DNA of 12,215 nt from Roseovarius sp. UBA6217 (GCA_002421985.1 DISF01000076.1:1-12215); one strand, 5' to 3'. Shown: positions 1 through 7,379, counted from the stretch's first letter. Program-made: numbers and translations. Notes: generated by a model not told the origin, from the sequence alone.

Positions 1-249
1 CCATACTACCTTCCGGGATGTGACGCATCCATACATGGTGACGATCGTCATCAGGCGGCAGCTTGAAGTTGCTTGATCCCGTCTTTGAACTCAACCCCCT
101 GGATGACTTCGGGTATGCGAGGTAGACTGGAATCATGGTGAGGGGGCCTGCCTTGAAAACCGGAACTTCGGGCGTCGATAACCGACAAACACCTTCTTTC
201 AAAAGCTTACGCTACCCTCACCACACCTTCATGAATAATTCGGGCTAGG
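1..249. mobile_element. Terminal part of an insertion sequence (IS1380-like end), runs off the left edge
   Basis: Read on the minus strand from base 249 inward, the sequence begins CCTAGCCCGAATTATT and continues CATGA. This resembles the ends of IS1380-family elements, which begin with CC and often CCTAG (the ISEcp1 end is an example); the match is from memory, not from a search. The 249 bases contain no complete gene. A minus-strand frame is open from just after a TAG at 214-212 to the window edge, and short plus-strand frames end near 66 and 76. I recognise none of them as a transposase. The other end and any target duplication lie outside the window, so family and completeness stay open. 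The end overlaps the stop codon of the neighbouring SDR gene, which is what an insertion boundary would produce. Confidence 0.45.
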
Positions 250-1030
250 CGCGTGAGGCCCTTACGCCGCCGTAGGGTGCCCAGCTTCCGGCTTCGAGGA
301 AGCCTGCATCGACAGGCATCGACACGCCCGTGACTGCGGAGGCGGCGTCTGACAAAAGGAAGGCGGCGACGGCGGCGACCTCCTCGGATTCAACCATTCG
401 GCCGAGCGCAGTGTTGGCCGCCAGCAGCGCCGGATCCCGGCGACCTATGTCAATCTGCGCCTGAAGCGCGGGTGTCCGCGTGTAGCCCGGTTCGATCGCG
501 TTGACGCGAATGCCACTGCGTCCCCATTCTCCGGCCAATCCCCAGACAAGATTGGTGACTGCGGCCTTTGCCGGTCCGTAGGCGTGCAGCGGCGTACCGC
601 GCCGCGCCGTCACGGAACTGACCGCAACGAGGCTGCCTTTTCCGCGTGGGATCATATGTGACGCGAGTTCGCGCAGCGACAGGTAGGTGCCGCGTTGGTT
701 CACGGCATAAACCCGATCGTAAACCTCCATCGACAAATACTCCGGCGCATCCGGGCTCTGAACGATTCCGGCAGAGGTGATCGCACCGGAGATCGGACCT
801 GTCTCGGCTTCCACGGATCGCACCGCATTGGAGATACTCGCCTCCTCCGTGACATCCGTGGCAACGGCGAAGCCCCCAATTTCATGTGCAACGGTTTCTG
901 CCGCCGCCGCATCGCAGTCGAGAATTGCCACCCGGGCTCCCCGCCCTGCCAGGTATCTCGCGCAAGCCTCCCCAATTCCGCTGGCGCCGCCAGTGATTGC
1001 GATGACCTGTCCGTCAAAACACGTCGTCAT
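245..1030 (-). CDS. SDR family NAD(P)-dependent oxidoreductase, 261 aa, 3' end at an IS boundary
   Basis: Classical short-chain dehydrogenase with a Rossmann fold. With the start at 1030, the cofactor-binding motif TGGASGIG is at residues 13-20, Asp38 after beta-2 suggests NAD preference, the catalytic Ser is about 139, and YxxxK is Tyr151/Lys155. The usual NNAG motif is TSAG (85-88), a mild deviation. The C-terminus MPVDAGFLEAGSW is typical of the family. The frame extends upstream to 1138, but those 36 residues do not look like an SDR N-terminus and their ATG has no ribosome-binding site; the ATG at 1030 sits directly before the Rossmann strand and has a purine-rich stretch (AGAGAG) upstream. 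The stop TAG (247-245) lies inside the putative IS end, so the last few residues may not be original. It is divergent from the MmgE/PrpD gene and probably related to it in function. Substrate unknown. Confidence 0.88.
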   Translation of the reverse strand: MTTCFDGQVIAITGGASGIGEACARYLAGRGARVAILDCDAAAAETVAHEIGGFAVATDVTEEASISNAVRSVEAETGPISGAITSAGIVQSPDAPEYLSMEVYDRVYAVNQRGTYLSLRELASHMIPRGKGSLVAVSSVTARRGTPLHAYGPAKAAVTNLVWGLAGEWGRSGIRVNAIEPGYTRTPALQAQIDIGRRDPALLAANTALGRMVESEEVAAVAAFLLSDAASAVTGVSMPVDAGFLEAGSWAPYGGVRASRA

Positions 1031-1104
1031 CCGAATGCTCTCTCTGCGCTCGGCGGCTTCTCCCTGCCGGGCCTCCGCCAAACACTGAGAGAAAGTGAAG
1101 TGTG

Positions 1105-1126
1105 AGTCAAGCGTCACCTTTTGACT
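1105..1126. promoter_or_regulatory. Inverted repeat AGTCAA-N10-TTGACT between divergent genes, possible shared operator and back-to-back -35 boxes
   Basis: AGTCAA at 1105-1110 and TTGACT at 1121-1126 form a perfect 6-base inverted repeat with a 10-base spacer. Each arm reads TTGACT outward, so it can act as a -35 box for the gene on its side. The symmetry lies midway in the 146-base gap between the SDR and MmgE/PrpD starts, where a regulator controlling both genes would bind. This is inferred from position and symmetry; no regulator gene is present to support it. Confidence 0.4.
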
Positions 1127-1149
1127 AAGCCCATGCAATCCGCTAGTTT
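1121..1149 (+). promoter_or_regulatory. Putative sigma-70 promoter for the MmgE/PrpD gene
   Basis: TTGACT (1121-1126) is separated by exactly 17 bases from TAGTTT (1144-1149), giving a near-consensus -35 and a weaker -10. It lies 28 bases upstream of the ATG at 1177. The ribosome-binding region is a run of seven G followed by AAG (1164-1173). The opposite strand also has TTGACT (1110-1105), but only a poor -10 (CAGTGT, 1087-1082) for the SDR gene. Confidence 0.5.
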
Positions 1150-1176
1150 CGCATCACCACTCAGGGGGGGAAGCAC

Positions 1177-2517
1177 ATGAACCCGACGGTTGCCGAACGG
1201 CTGGCCGATTTCACAAGCACACTGAACGAAACCGACCTGCCGGAGGCTGTGATCGCCAAGGCGAGAACCTGTCTGTTGAACGGTTTGGGCATCGCCTATG
1301 TGGGACTGGACACGCCCTATCATCCCGTCGCGGCGGCTGCGGCCCGGGCCATGTATGGCAACGCATACGACGCCACCCTGCTGCCGACGGGCGAGCGCAG
1401 TTCCGTCTCGGGCGCGATCCTGACCAATGGGGCGCTGTTTCACGGTCGTGCACAGGAAGACACCTGCGGCGCAGCCCACCTCGGCGCCGTCGTCATTCCG
1501 CTGCTGATCGCCCTCGTCGAATCTGGCCGGGCACCTGCCGGGCGGATCATTCCCGCGTTGGTCGCCGGCTACGAGGCGGGTGGGCTATTTGAGGATCTGC
1601 TTGCCGGTAAAACGACACCGCGCGGATTTCGCGCCACCACGCTCTTTGGCGTGACCGCCGCTGCGGCGGCCTCCTCGCGGCTGTTGGGCCTATCTGCTGA
1701 CCAGACAGCCGCAGCGTTGAACAATGCGGTGTCCCTCTCCGGCGGGCTGCTTCAGTCCTTTGTCGAAGGCACCGACGAGTGGCGCTACCAGGTCGGAACG
1801 ACGGCTCAGCTCGGTTGGACTGCAACGGAATTGGCACGTGCAGGTTCGGTCAGCTCCCGCGCCGCATTCGAAGGTGAAAAAGGCCTGGCCTCCGCCTTCG
1901 CGGAGACCCCCCTCGACGACAAGGCCATCGGAGAAAAGCTGGGTCGCGACTGGCAGACCCTGCGCGTTGCCTTCAAGCCCTTCCCTGTCTGCGCCTTCAA
2001 CCAGACTCCGGTGACGGCGGCCCTGAAACTGCGCGACCAGGTCGCCCCGGACCGGATCAGGGCCGTCGCGGTGAAAATGAACCCCTACGAGTGCGGCTAC
2101 GCGGGGATGGACAGCACCGGTCCGTTCACCTCGATCTCGGGCACGCTGATGAGCATTCCGTTCTGCATCGCTCTGACGCTCGTGCGCGGAACGCCAACGA
2201 TGCGGAACATGACCACCTATGACGATCCCGAGGTCAACGCTCTGGAAAAGCGGATCGTCCTGTCGGCGGACCCGGAAATCCCGGTGTTGAGCTGCCGAAT
2301 CCGCGTGACCCTCGATGACGATACGCTGCTGGATCTCGATTGCCCCATGACCCCGGCCGATTACGCCTATGACTTTGGAGAAATGGCCCGCCGATTGAAG
2401 GTTCTCGCCTCCGGCGAAGGGCTCGATCCAAGCGCCATCGACAGGCTCGCATCATTCTGTGCCGATCCCGATCACGTGCCCTTGGCTCAGGTGTTTCAGG
2501 TTTTCCACGGCGGTTGA
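1177..2517 (+). CDS. MmgE/PrpD family protein, 446 aa
   Basis: Member of the MmgE/PrpD superfamily, which includes 2-methylcitrate dehydratase, cis-aconitate decarboxylase and iminodisuccinate epimerase; these are cytoplasmic enzymes that dehydrate, decarboxylate or epimerise small carboxylic acids. The length matches the family (about 450). Visible family features are the early helical part, the block around GRAQEDTCGAAHLGA (residues 90-104) corresponding to the DDTH...HP active-site stretch with Asp95, Thr96 and His101, the GFRATTLFG block (150-158), and KPFPVC (267-272). By comparison from memory, two usual histidines are replaced: the His of GFHPT is Arg151-equivalent, and the His after the KPYP block is Gln276. 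The specificity is therefore probably not that of 2-methylcitrate dehydratase, and I give no gene symbol. The start is set by a G-rich ribosome-binding site and a promoter 28 bases upstream. Divergent from the SDR gene and convergent with the ABC operon. Confidence 0.88.
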   Translation: MNPTVAERLADFTSTLNETDLPEAVIAKARTCLLNGLGIAYVGLDTPYHPVAAAAARAMYGNAYDATLLPTGERSSVSGAILTNGALFHGRAQEDTCGAAHLGAVVIPLLIALVESGRAPAGRIIPALVAGYEAGGLFEDLLAGKTTPRGFRATTLFGVTAAAAASSRLLGLSADQTAAALNNAVSLSGGLLQSFVEGTDEWRYQVGTTAQLGWTATELARAGSVSSRAAFEGEKGLASAFAETPLDDKAIGEKLGRDWQTLRVAFKPFPVCAFNQTPVTAALKLRDQVAPDRIRAVAVKMNPYECGYAGMDSTGPFTSISGTLMSIPFCIALTLVRGTPTMRNMTTYDDPEVNALEKRIVLSADPEIPVLSCRIRVTLDDDTLLDLDCPMTPADYAYDFGEMARRLKVLASGEGLDPSAIDRLASFCADPDHVPLAQVFQVFHGG

Positions 2518-2542
2518 CTGCCGCGACACACAAGCGCAATCA

Positions 2543-2619
2543 AGCACTGACACCCGCTCTGAAACGCCCCGCGCCCCTTTGGGGCACGGGTGAGTGCTGT
2601 TTCGGCGCGTTGTCAGTGC
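2543..2619. terminator. Nested inverted repeats between convergent genes, probable bidirectional terminator
   Basis: Several inverted repeats share one centre in the gap between the convergent MmgE/PrpD and ATPase genes. The inner hairpin is GCCCC-TTT-GGGGC (2573-2585). Around it are GAAAC/GTTTC (2561-2565 and 2599-2603) and the 9-base pair GCACTGACA/TGTCAGTGC (2544-2552 and 2611-2619). A competing stem pairs AGCACT-GA-CACCCG (2543-2556) with CGGGTGAGTGCT (2587-2598). No T-run follows on either strand, so this is not a textbook intrinsic terminator, but position and symmetry suit transcript termination or 3'-end protection in both directions. The outer right arm overlaps the ATPase stop codon (2615-2613). 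Confidence 0.5.
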
Positions 2620-4106
2620 ACCGCCGCATACATGAGCTTTTCCTCGGTCGCATCAAGCGGCGAAAATTCCTCGACAATTCGCCCTTGCCGGGCGACAAGT
2701 ATCCGATCGGAAAGCTGCATCACCTCGGGCAGATAGGATGAGATCACCACCACCGCCTTGCCCTCATCGGCCAGCCGCTCGATCATATGGTGAATCTCGG
2801 CGATGGCCCCCACATCCACACCGCGGGTCGGCTCGTCGAAGATGATCAGGTCCGGATCCTGGATCAGAGACTTGGCGATCACCACCTTTTGCTGATTGCC
2901 ACCTGACAATTCGATCACCTTGGCATCGTTCGTCACCGAGCGGATATTGAGAGATTTCGCCCAGTCCTTGCCGATCTCGTCGACTTGCTTGCGCCTGATC
3001 CAGAACGCCTTCCAGCCGGCCTTGGCCGACCAACCGATAAATATGTTGGCCTTGATCGACATCGTCTCAAAGAACCCTTCGACCTTGCGGTCCTCGGTAA
3101 TGTAGGCAACCCGGTGCCGCAGACTCTGGGCCGGCACGCGATAGCGCACCCGCTTGCCGTGAATGAAAACCTCGCCGCCGTTGAGATAGTTCCGCTTCAG
3201 CGCCCCGGCCACCACCTTGAAGGTCTCGGTCCGGCCGGACCCGACGAGGCCGAACACCCCGGTGACCTGACCGGCGAACACGGAAAGGGAATTGTTGCGC
3301 ACCGCATTAGCCATCCGAAGGTTGCTGACCTGAAGCACTCGCTCGCCCGACCGGCGCACGGTTTTCTTCCTGGTGCCGTAAAGCTCCTCCGACAGGCTGC
3401 GACCGACCATCGCCTGAACGATGGAATCACGGTCGAAATTGGTGGTCCGGTCCGTCACCACATGCTTGCCGTCGCGCAGGATCGTAATGCGGTCGGAAAT
3501 CGCCAGAGCCTCTTCCAGGGCGTGACTGATGAAAATGACCGCGACACCGCGTTTCTGTAACGTTTTCACCAGATCGAAGAAATGCCTTTTTTCCTCCGGC
3601 GTGAGCGTGGCCGTGGGTTCGTCGAATACGATGATACGAGCCTCGGACAGCATCGCCCGGGCGATCTCGATCATCTGTTTCTTGGCGGCACCCAATGTTT
3701 GCACCAACGCCGTCGGATCCACCTGGAAGTTCAGAGCCTGCATGAATTGCTGGGCGGCGATATTGATCCCGCGCAGCCGGTTGAAGAACCGTTCGTTCCC
3801 CATGAAGAGGTTTTGCGCCACGGTCATTGACGGCACCAGGCTGGTTTCCTGGAACACCATCGCGATCCCGGCTTGCAGCGCCTCGGCCGGCGTGTCGATC
3901 CGCACCGGTTCGCCATCGAGCAGAATCTCGCCGCTGCTGGGCTCCACCACGCCGACGATCATTTTGGTCAAGGTCGATTTGCCGGCACCGTTCTCGCCCA
4001 GAAGCGCATGAACCTCGCCAGGGAAAAGCGTGAAATTGATATCTTCGACTGCGGCGACCCGAGCGTAATACTTGGTCAGCCCCTTCATTTCCAGAACCGG
4101 CGTCAT
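2613..4106 (-). CDS. RbsA-type sugar ABC transporter ATPase, two nucleotide-binding domains, 497 aa
   Basis: Energises the importer encoded upstream; peripheral on the cytoplasmic face of the membrane. The N-terminal domain has Walker A GENGAGKST (37-45), a degenerate signature LGAAKKQMIEIA (138-149), Walker B IIVFDEPT (158-165) and the switch His195. The C-terminal domain has the altered P-loop GLVGSGRTE (286-294) without the lysine, an intact signature LSGGNQQKV (400-408) and Walker B IIFDEPTRGVDVG (421-433). This mixed pattern is normal for RbsA/MglA-type carbohydrate ATPases, so hydrolysis is expected mainly at one site. The length is normal. The ATG overlaps the stop of the upstream propeller gene as ATGA (4106-4103) and has a GGGGGAGA ribosome-binding site. 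Last gene of the operon; the symbol is withheld because the substrate is not known to be ribose. Confidence 0.95.
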   Translation of the reverse strand: MTPVLEMKGLTKYYARVAAVEDINFTLFPGEVHALLGENGAGKSTLTKMIVGVVEPSSGEILLDGEPVRIDTPAEALQAGIAMVFQETSLVPSMTVAQNLFMGNERFFNRLRGINIAAQQFMQALNFQVDPTALVQTLGAAKKQMIEIARAMLSEARIIVFDEPTATLTPEEKRHFFDLVKTLQKRGVAVIFISHALEEALAISDRITILRDGKHVVTDRTTNFDRDSIVQAMVGRSLSEELYGTRKKTVRRSGERVLQVSNLRMANAVRNNSLSVFAGQVTGVFGLVGSGRTETFKVVAGALKRNYLNGGEVFIHGKRVRYRVPAQSLRHRVAYITEDRKVEGFFETMSIKANIFIGWSAKAGWKAFWIRRKQVDEIGKDWAKSLNIRSVTNDAKVIELSGGNQQKVVIAKSLIQDPDLIIFDEPTRGVDVGAIAEIHHMIERLADEGKAVVVISSYLPEVMQLSDRILVARQGRIVEEFSPLDATEEKLMYAAVH

Positions 4107-5200
4107 ACGTATTCTCCCCCGATGGCATTGGCCCTGCGGATCGTCCCGGCATCAAGCTGCAAGAGCCGCCCCGCCCCTTTCGACAGTGCCAGGACCTCTT
4201 CGCCACGCTCCAGAACGGTGACGATGCCGTGATTTTCGCCGCCAACGCGGCTGTGGACTGACATGACGGGAACCCGCTGCGCATCAAATCGCACCGCCAG
4301 CCCATAGGAACGCGGCGGTGCCCAAGGCTTGAGAATACCCATCTGTTTCACCCCGCCGCTCAGGAGCGGTTCAAGAAAATCCTTGCCCGAGCTATAGGCC
4401 GGAGAAATCCAGTAATCGGGGTCCACCGTGGCAATCATCTCGCGCCGAAAATCGGTTTCGTTCAGCACGAATTCCACGATCTGCATCCGCGCAGCAAACA
4501 TGGCCAACCAGAAGCCGCCATCGGCCGTGGGGGTTATCCGCGCCGGGTAACCCGGCATCTCGCCCATCGAGCCCTTGCCCACCCGGCGCAGCCTGTGGTG
4601 CCAGCTTTCGGAAACAAGTATGCACCCGTCCTGTGCCTGCCATGCGCCATAGGCCCATTGCAGCCCCGATTGCAGAACCTCCGCTGCGCCGCTCGACGGA
4701 TCGACAGAGACAAGCCGACCGCTTGCGCCCTTCTCCATCAGATCGTACCGCCAATGGGTCGTATTGTGCTGGGCCGACGCGTCACAGATCAGCAGCGCGC
4801 CATCCCGGCTCAGCGAAAGGGACGTGATCGCACGGAACGGTTTGCCCGCCGCGTCGCGTAGCGGCGGCACCGCTTTCCCCTCGATCTCGATCCGGTCCCC
4901 CAGCGCCACGACGCGGTGCCCGTCCGGCAGAACCGCAAGCGCCGTGATCGGAGCATCATAGCCCGCCACGAGGCTCAGCCCGCCCTTGTCGTTACATGCC
5001 AGAACTTCGCTGCCACAGGCCACAAGCAACTGACCGTCAGGCGCAATGGCCATATCCTCCATGCCTTCGCGCTCGGCCAGAACTTTTGCCTCTTCCAGAA
5101 GGTTGTTGGGCTTGAACACCCCGTCGAGGATCGGCACCGCAAGGTTCGAGCGCCGGAGGCCCATGAGCCCGCCCAGTTTTTGCGTAATCACCTCAAGCAT
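4103..5200 (-). CDS. Free-standing strictosidine-synthase/SMP-30-like six-bladed beta-propeller, metal site mostly lost, 365 aa
   Basis: I start the gene at ATG 5200, because AAGGAGG lies 7-13 bases upstream and the ATG overlaps the preceding stop as ATGCTTGA; the longer frame from 5239 lacks this. No signal peptide is seen. Repeated blade motifs such as APDGQLLVA (53-61), LPDGHRVVAL (91-100) and SRDGALLICD (131-140) indicate a beta-propeller. It is a paralogue of the C-terminal domain of the neighbouring permease fusion: both share DP..., SES/AES-W, PGYP, DGxxWLA and GGENH blocks in the same order. Of the expected superfamily metal ligands only Glu48 (GMED) remains. The Asp pair is Thr126/Ser127, the Asn of FPNG is Tyr184, and Asp-Asn after PGYP is Ala220/Arg221. 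I infer it is not a calcium hydrolase and may bind ligand or protein instead. Strictosidine synthase itself also lacks the metal site, so another chemistry cannot be excluded. Confidence 0.85.
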   Translation of the reverse strand: MLEVITQKLGGLMGLRRSNLAVPILDGVFKPNNLLEEAKVLAEREGMEDMAIAPDGQLLVACGSEVLACNDKGGLSLVAGYDAPITALAVLPDGHRVVALGDRIEIEGKAVPPLRDAAGKPFRAITSLSLSRDGALLICDASAQHNTTHWRYDLMEKGASGRLVSVDPSSGAAEVLQSGLQWAYGAWQAQDGCILVSESWHHRLRRVGKGSMGEMPGYPARITPTADGGFWLAMFAARMQIVEFVLNETDFRREMIATVDPDYWISPAYSSGKDFLEPLLSGGVKQMGILKPWAPPRSYGLAVRFDAQRVPVMSVHSRVGGENHGIVTVLERGEEVLALSKGAGRLLQLDAGTIRRANAIGGEYV

Positions 5201-7301
5201 TGCCGGCCTCCTTGAGATCGGCAAATTCAGGATCGGCATTTTCCAGCCTTAGCCGCCCGATGCGATTGTTGTGAATGCCGCCGATAAAGAGGTGCCCCTT
5301 ATGCTCGCGCATCGAGGTGATCATCGGATGGTTCTCGCCGCCCAGATCCCACATCACGTCAAGCACTTCGCCGCTCTCGCTGATCTTGGCGATACAGCCG
5401 GTATTGAGATTGGGTGCCAGCCATTCATCGCCCGGCAGCTTTTTCGACATACGGCGACGGAAGCCGGGCTTGCGCATGGCCAGGTCGAAAACCGGATTGC
5501 GAACCCCCATGATCGCCAGCCAGTAATTTCCATCCGATGCACGGTTCAGGTTGTCGGGATAGCCTGGCAGATTTTCGATCACCGGTTCAACCTTGCCCGC
5601 CTTGGGCCCATCGAACCAATAGCGGCTGATCCGGCAAGCCCAGCTCTCCGCGAACAGGATCGACTGGCCATCCGATGCCATGACGATCCCGTTCGGGAAG
5701 ATCAGGTTGCGCAGGCAGGTATGGGTCTTTCGGTTGCGCGGATCGTAACAGATGATCCGTCCGTTGCCGCGCGCTTCCAGGCTGTCGGTCGGCCATTCAT
5801 GCATCTCGTAGCGTATCGTCGCCTCCGAGAAGAAAATCCGCCCGTCCGGTGCAATATCCAGATCGTCCGCCAAGCGCAGCCGACTGTCATCGATGATCGA
5901 AAACAGCGAACGGTTGGTCTCGTCGGTCACTTTCTCGACACTGCGATCGGGGTTCACCTTGTAGAGTCCCATGCCCCCGACACAGACAAACAAGGTACCC
6001 TGCTTCGTCATCACGATCCCCAGGGGTTGACCGCCGATATGGGCATAAACCTCCTGCCGTTTGTAGTCAGGCGCGAAGAACCGGATGATATCGCCATGGC
6101 GGTTGCCGCAATAGAGATTGTCATCAGCGTCGAGCGCCACATCTTCTGGGCTTTCGATCTCGCCGAGCCCGATCGTTTCGACTTGGCGCAGCTTGTCATT
6201 CAACGCAAAGGGCGAGCCAGAGTCGGCCGCCGTGCTTGGCGGCTCTGGAAGCTCCATGTAGCCGGGGCTCACGTAGAGTTCCTGCACCGCTTTGTGCCGG
6301 TTCTTGAACCAACGAATATCGAGCAGCGCCGCCAGCAAGAGGATCGTCGCCAGAATCACGCGAGACATACCGGCAGACATCGCCATGCGCAGCATACCGT
6401 TGGTCAGGAGAAGGATGATCAGAGTGCCGAGCACCGCCTTCATGACCGAGCCTTTGCCACCGCCCAGCCGGATACCGCCAAGAATGGCAGCGGTCAGCAC
6501 GACGATTTCCAGCCCCTTGCCCGTATCCGCCCCCGGCGAGGCCAGACGCGAGGCAAAGAAAATCGCGGCCGTCGCGGCAAAGACGCCCGAAGCGACATAC
6601 GAAAGCGCCACCACGCGCTTCACAGGCAGGCCGGTGTTATAGGCGGAGCGGCGATTGCCGCCGATTGCCATCACATGCCAGCCGGCACGCAACCGTGTCA
6701 GAAAGACATGTCCGGCCACAGCGACCACCGCAAACACCCACAGCACCACAGGCAGCGAGAGAAAGGTTCCGAATCCAAGATAATCCCAAGCGGGCGCATC
6801 GGGAAAATTCGCCGAGATCGCCACGCCCACCGTGGCATTGAGCATATCATGCAACGCCTTGTACACGATCAGCGTCACCATGGTGGTCAGGAATGCCCGC
6901 ATTCTGAGATATCCGACGAGAATGCCGTTCACGGCCCCCAACACACCACCGGCGACCAGCGTGATCGCCACAGCGGGGATCATCCCGAAGCCAAGCACGT
7001 TGACGCAATAGAGCGCCAACAGGTTGCACAGCGCATAGATCGACCCCACCGAAAGGTCGATCCCGCCAACGATCAGTACGATCGACATGCCCAGAACGAC
7101 AAATCCCAATTCGCAGGCCTGGCGTAGCGTATCGTTCAGATTGGTGATCGAAATGAAATTGTCGATCCGGGCACTGAAGAATGCGATCACCAGCAGCAGC
7201 ACCAGGAGCGGCACAGCCGTTTCCATCCAGGGCTTCTGCAACAACTCGCCGAAAATCTTGTCCGGCCAGAAGCGGTAGCGCAGTTTTACCAGTGTGTTCA
7301 T
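5193..7301 (-). CDS. Fusion: RbsC-type ABC permease + strictosidine-synthase/SMP-30-like beta-propeller, 702 aa
   Basis: Residues 1-330 are a sugar ABC permease (BPD_transp_2 type) with about 9-10 hydrophobic segments (roughly 28-45, 65-80, 86-102, 107-131, 136-150, 178-202, 228-250, 264-280, 287-303, 313-329) and the family motif AAILGGIRLGGGKGS (271-285). After a linker (about 331-375), residues 376-702 form a beta-propeller most like strictosidine-synthase-like/APMAP proteins: FFSEATIRY (490-498), FPNG (535-538), YWFDGPKAG (561-569), LPGYPDN (578-584) and GGENH (654-658). The predicted metal ligands are present: Glu386, Asp479/Asp480, Asn537, Asp583/Asn584. As RbsC permeases are thought to have a cytoplasmic C-terminus, the propeller probably faces the cytoplasm at the exit of the channel. 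The reading frame is continuous, with no stop or frameshift at the joint. The ribosome-binding site GAGG is about 10 bases before the ATG. It overlaps the next gene by 8 bases. Confidence 0.9.
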   Translation of the reverse strand: MNTLVKLRYRFWPDKIFGELLQKPWMETAVPLLVLLLVIAFFSARIDNFISITNLNDTLRQACELGFVVLGMSIVLIVGGIDLSVGSIYALCNLLALYCVNVLGFGMIPAVAITLVAGGVLGAVNGILVGYLRMRAFLTTMVTLIVYKALHDMLNATVGVAISANFPDAPAWDYLGFGTFLSLPVVLWVFAVVAVAGHVFLTRLRAGWHVMAIGGNRRSAYNTGLPVKRVVALSYVASGVFAATAAIFFASRLASPGADTGKGLEIVVLTAAILGGIRLGGGKGSVMKAVLGTLIILLLTNGMLRMAMSAGMSRVILATILLLAALLDIRWFKNRHKAVQELYVSPGYMELPEPPSTAADSGSPFALNDKLRQVETIGLGEIESPEDVALDADDNLYCGNRHGDIIRFFAPDYKRQEVYAHIGGQPLGIVMTKQGTLFVCVGGMGLYKVNPDRSVEKVTDETNRSLFSIIDDSRLRLADDLDIAPDGRIFFSEATIRYEMHEWPTDSLEARGNGRIICYDPRNRKTHTCLRNLIFPNGIVMASDGQSILFAESWACRISRYWFDGPKAGKVEPVIENLPGYPDNLNRASDGNYWLAIMGVRNPVFDLAMRKPGFRRRMSKKLPGDEWLAPNLNTGCIAKISESGEVLDVMWDLGGENHPMITSMREHKGHLFIGGIHNNRIGRLRLENADPEFADLKEAGNA

Positions 7302-7354
7302 TGTGTTCTTGCCTCAACCGACCGTTTCGGAATGTGCGAAGGTGGTGGAGCCAA

Positions 7355-7379
7355 CCCCCAAGGTGGCTTTTCCTGGGGG
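7355..7379. repeat. Strong hairpin between the binding-protein gene and the permease-propeller gene
   Basis: CCCCCAAGG (7355-7363) and CCTGGGGG (7372-7379) pair as an 8-base stem with one bulged base and an 8-base loop. A further inverted pair, AACCGAC (7316-7322) and GTCGGTT (7389-7395), encloses it. In the minus-strand transcript it follows the binding-protein stop by about 40 bases. It has no T-run, so it more likely slows decay of the upstream message or partly terminates it, giving more binding protein than membrane parts, as is common in binding-protein ABC operons. Confidence 0.5.

Noticed and set aside
1031..1138. N-terminal extension of the left SDR gene to ATG 1138
   Set aside because: The extra 36 residues precede the normal SDR start, lack a ribosome-binding site and cover the likely promoter region.
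2985..3560. 191-codon open frame on the plus strand
   Set aside because: Antisense to the ATPase gene, which has all its motifs; no domain is recognisable.
3427..4305. 292-codon frame on the minus strand across the propeller/ATPase junction
   Set aside because: Out-of-frame shadow of two clear genes, with Arg/Gly-rich noise rather than a protein pattern.
5201..5239. Longer start (ATG 5239) for the free propeller gene
   Set aside because: ATG 5200 has a near-perfect AAGGAGG and an overlapping stop/start arrangement typical of coupled genes; the longer start would overlap the upstream gene by 47 bases.
5271..7127. 618-codon open frame on the plus strand
   Set aside because: It lies wholly antisense to the permease-propeller gene, its protein is rich in His, Arg and Gln with no recognisable domain, and it has no ribosome-binding site. 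It is a by-product of GC-rich codon use.
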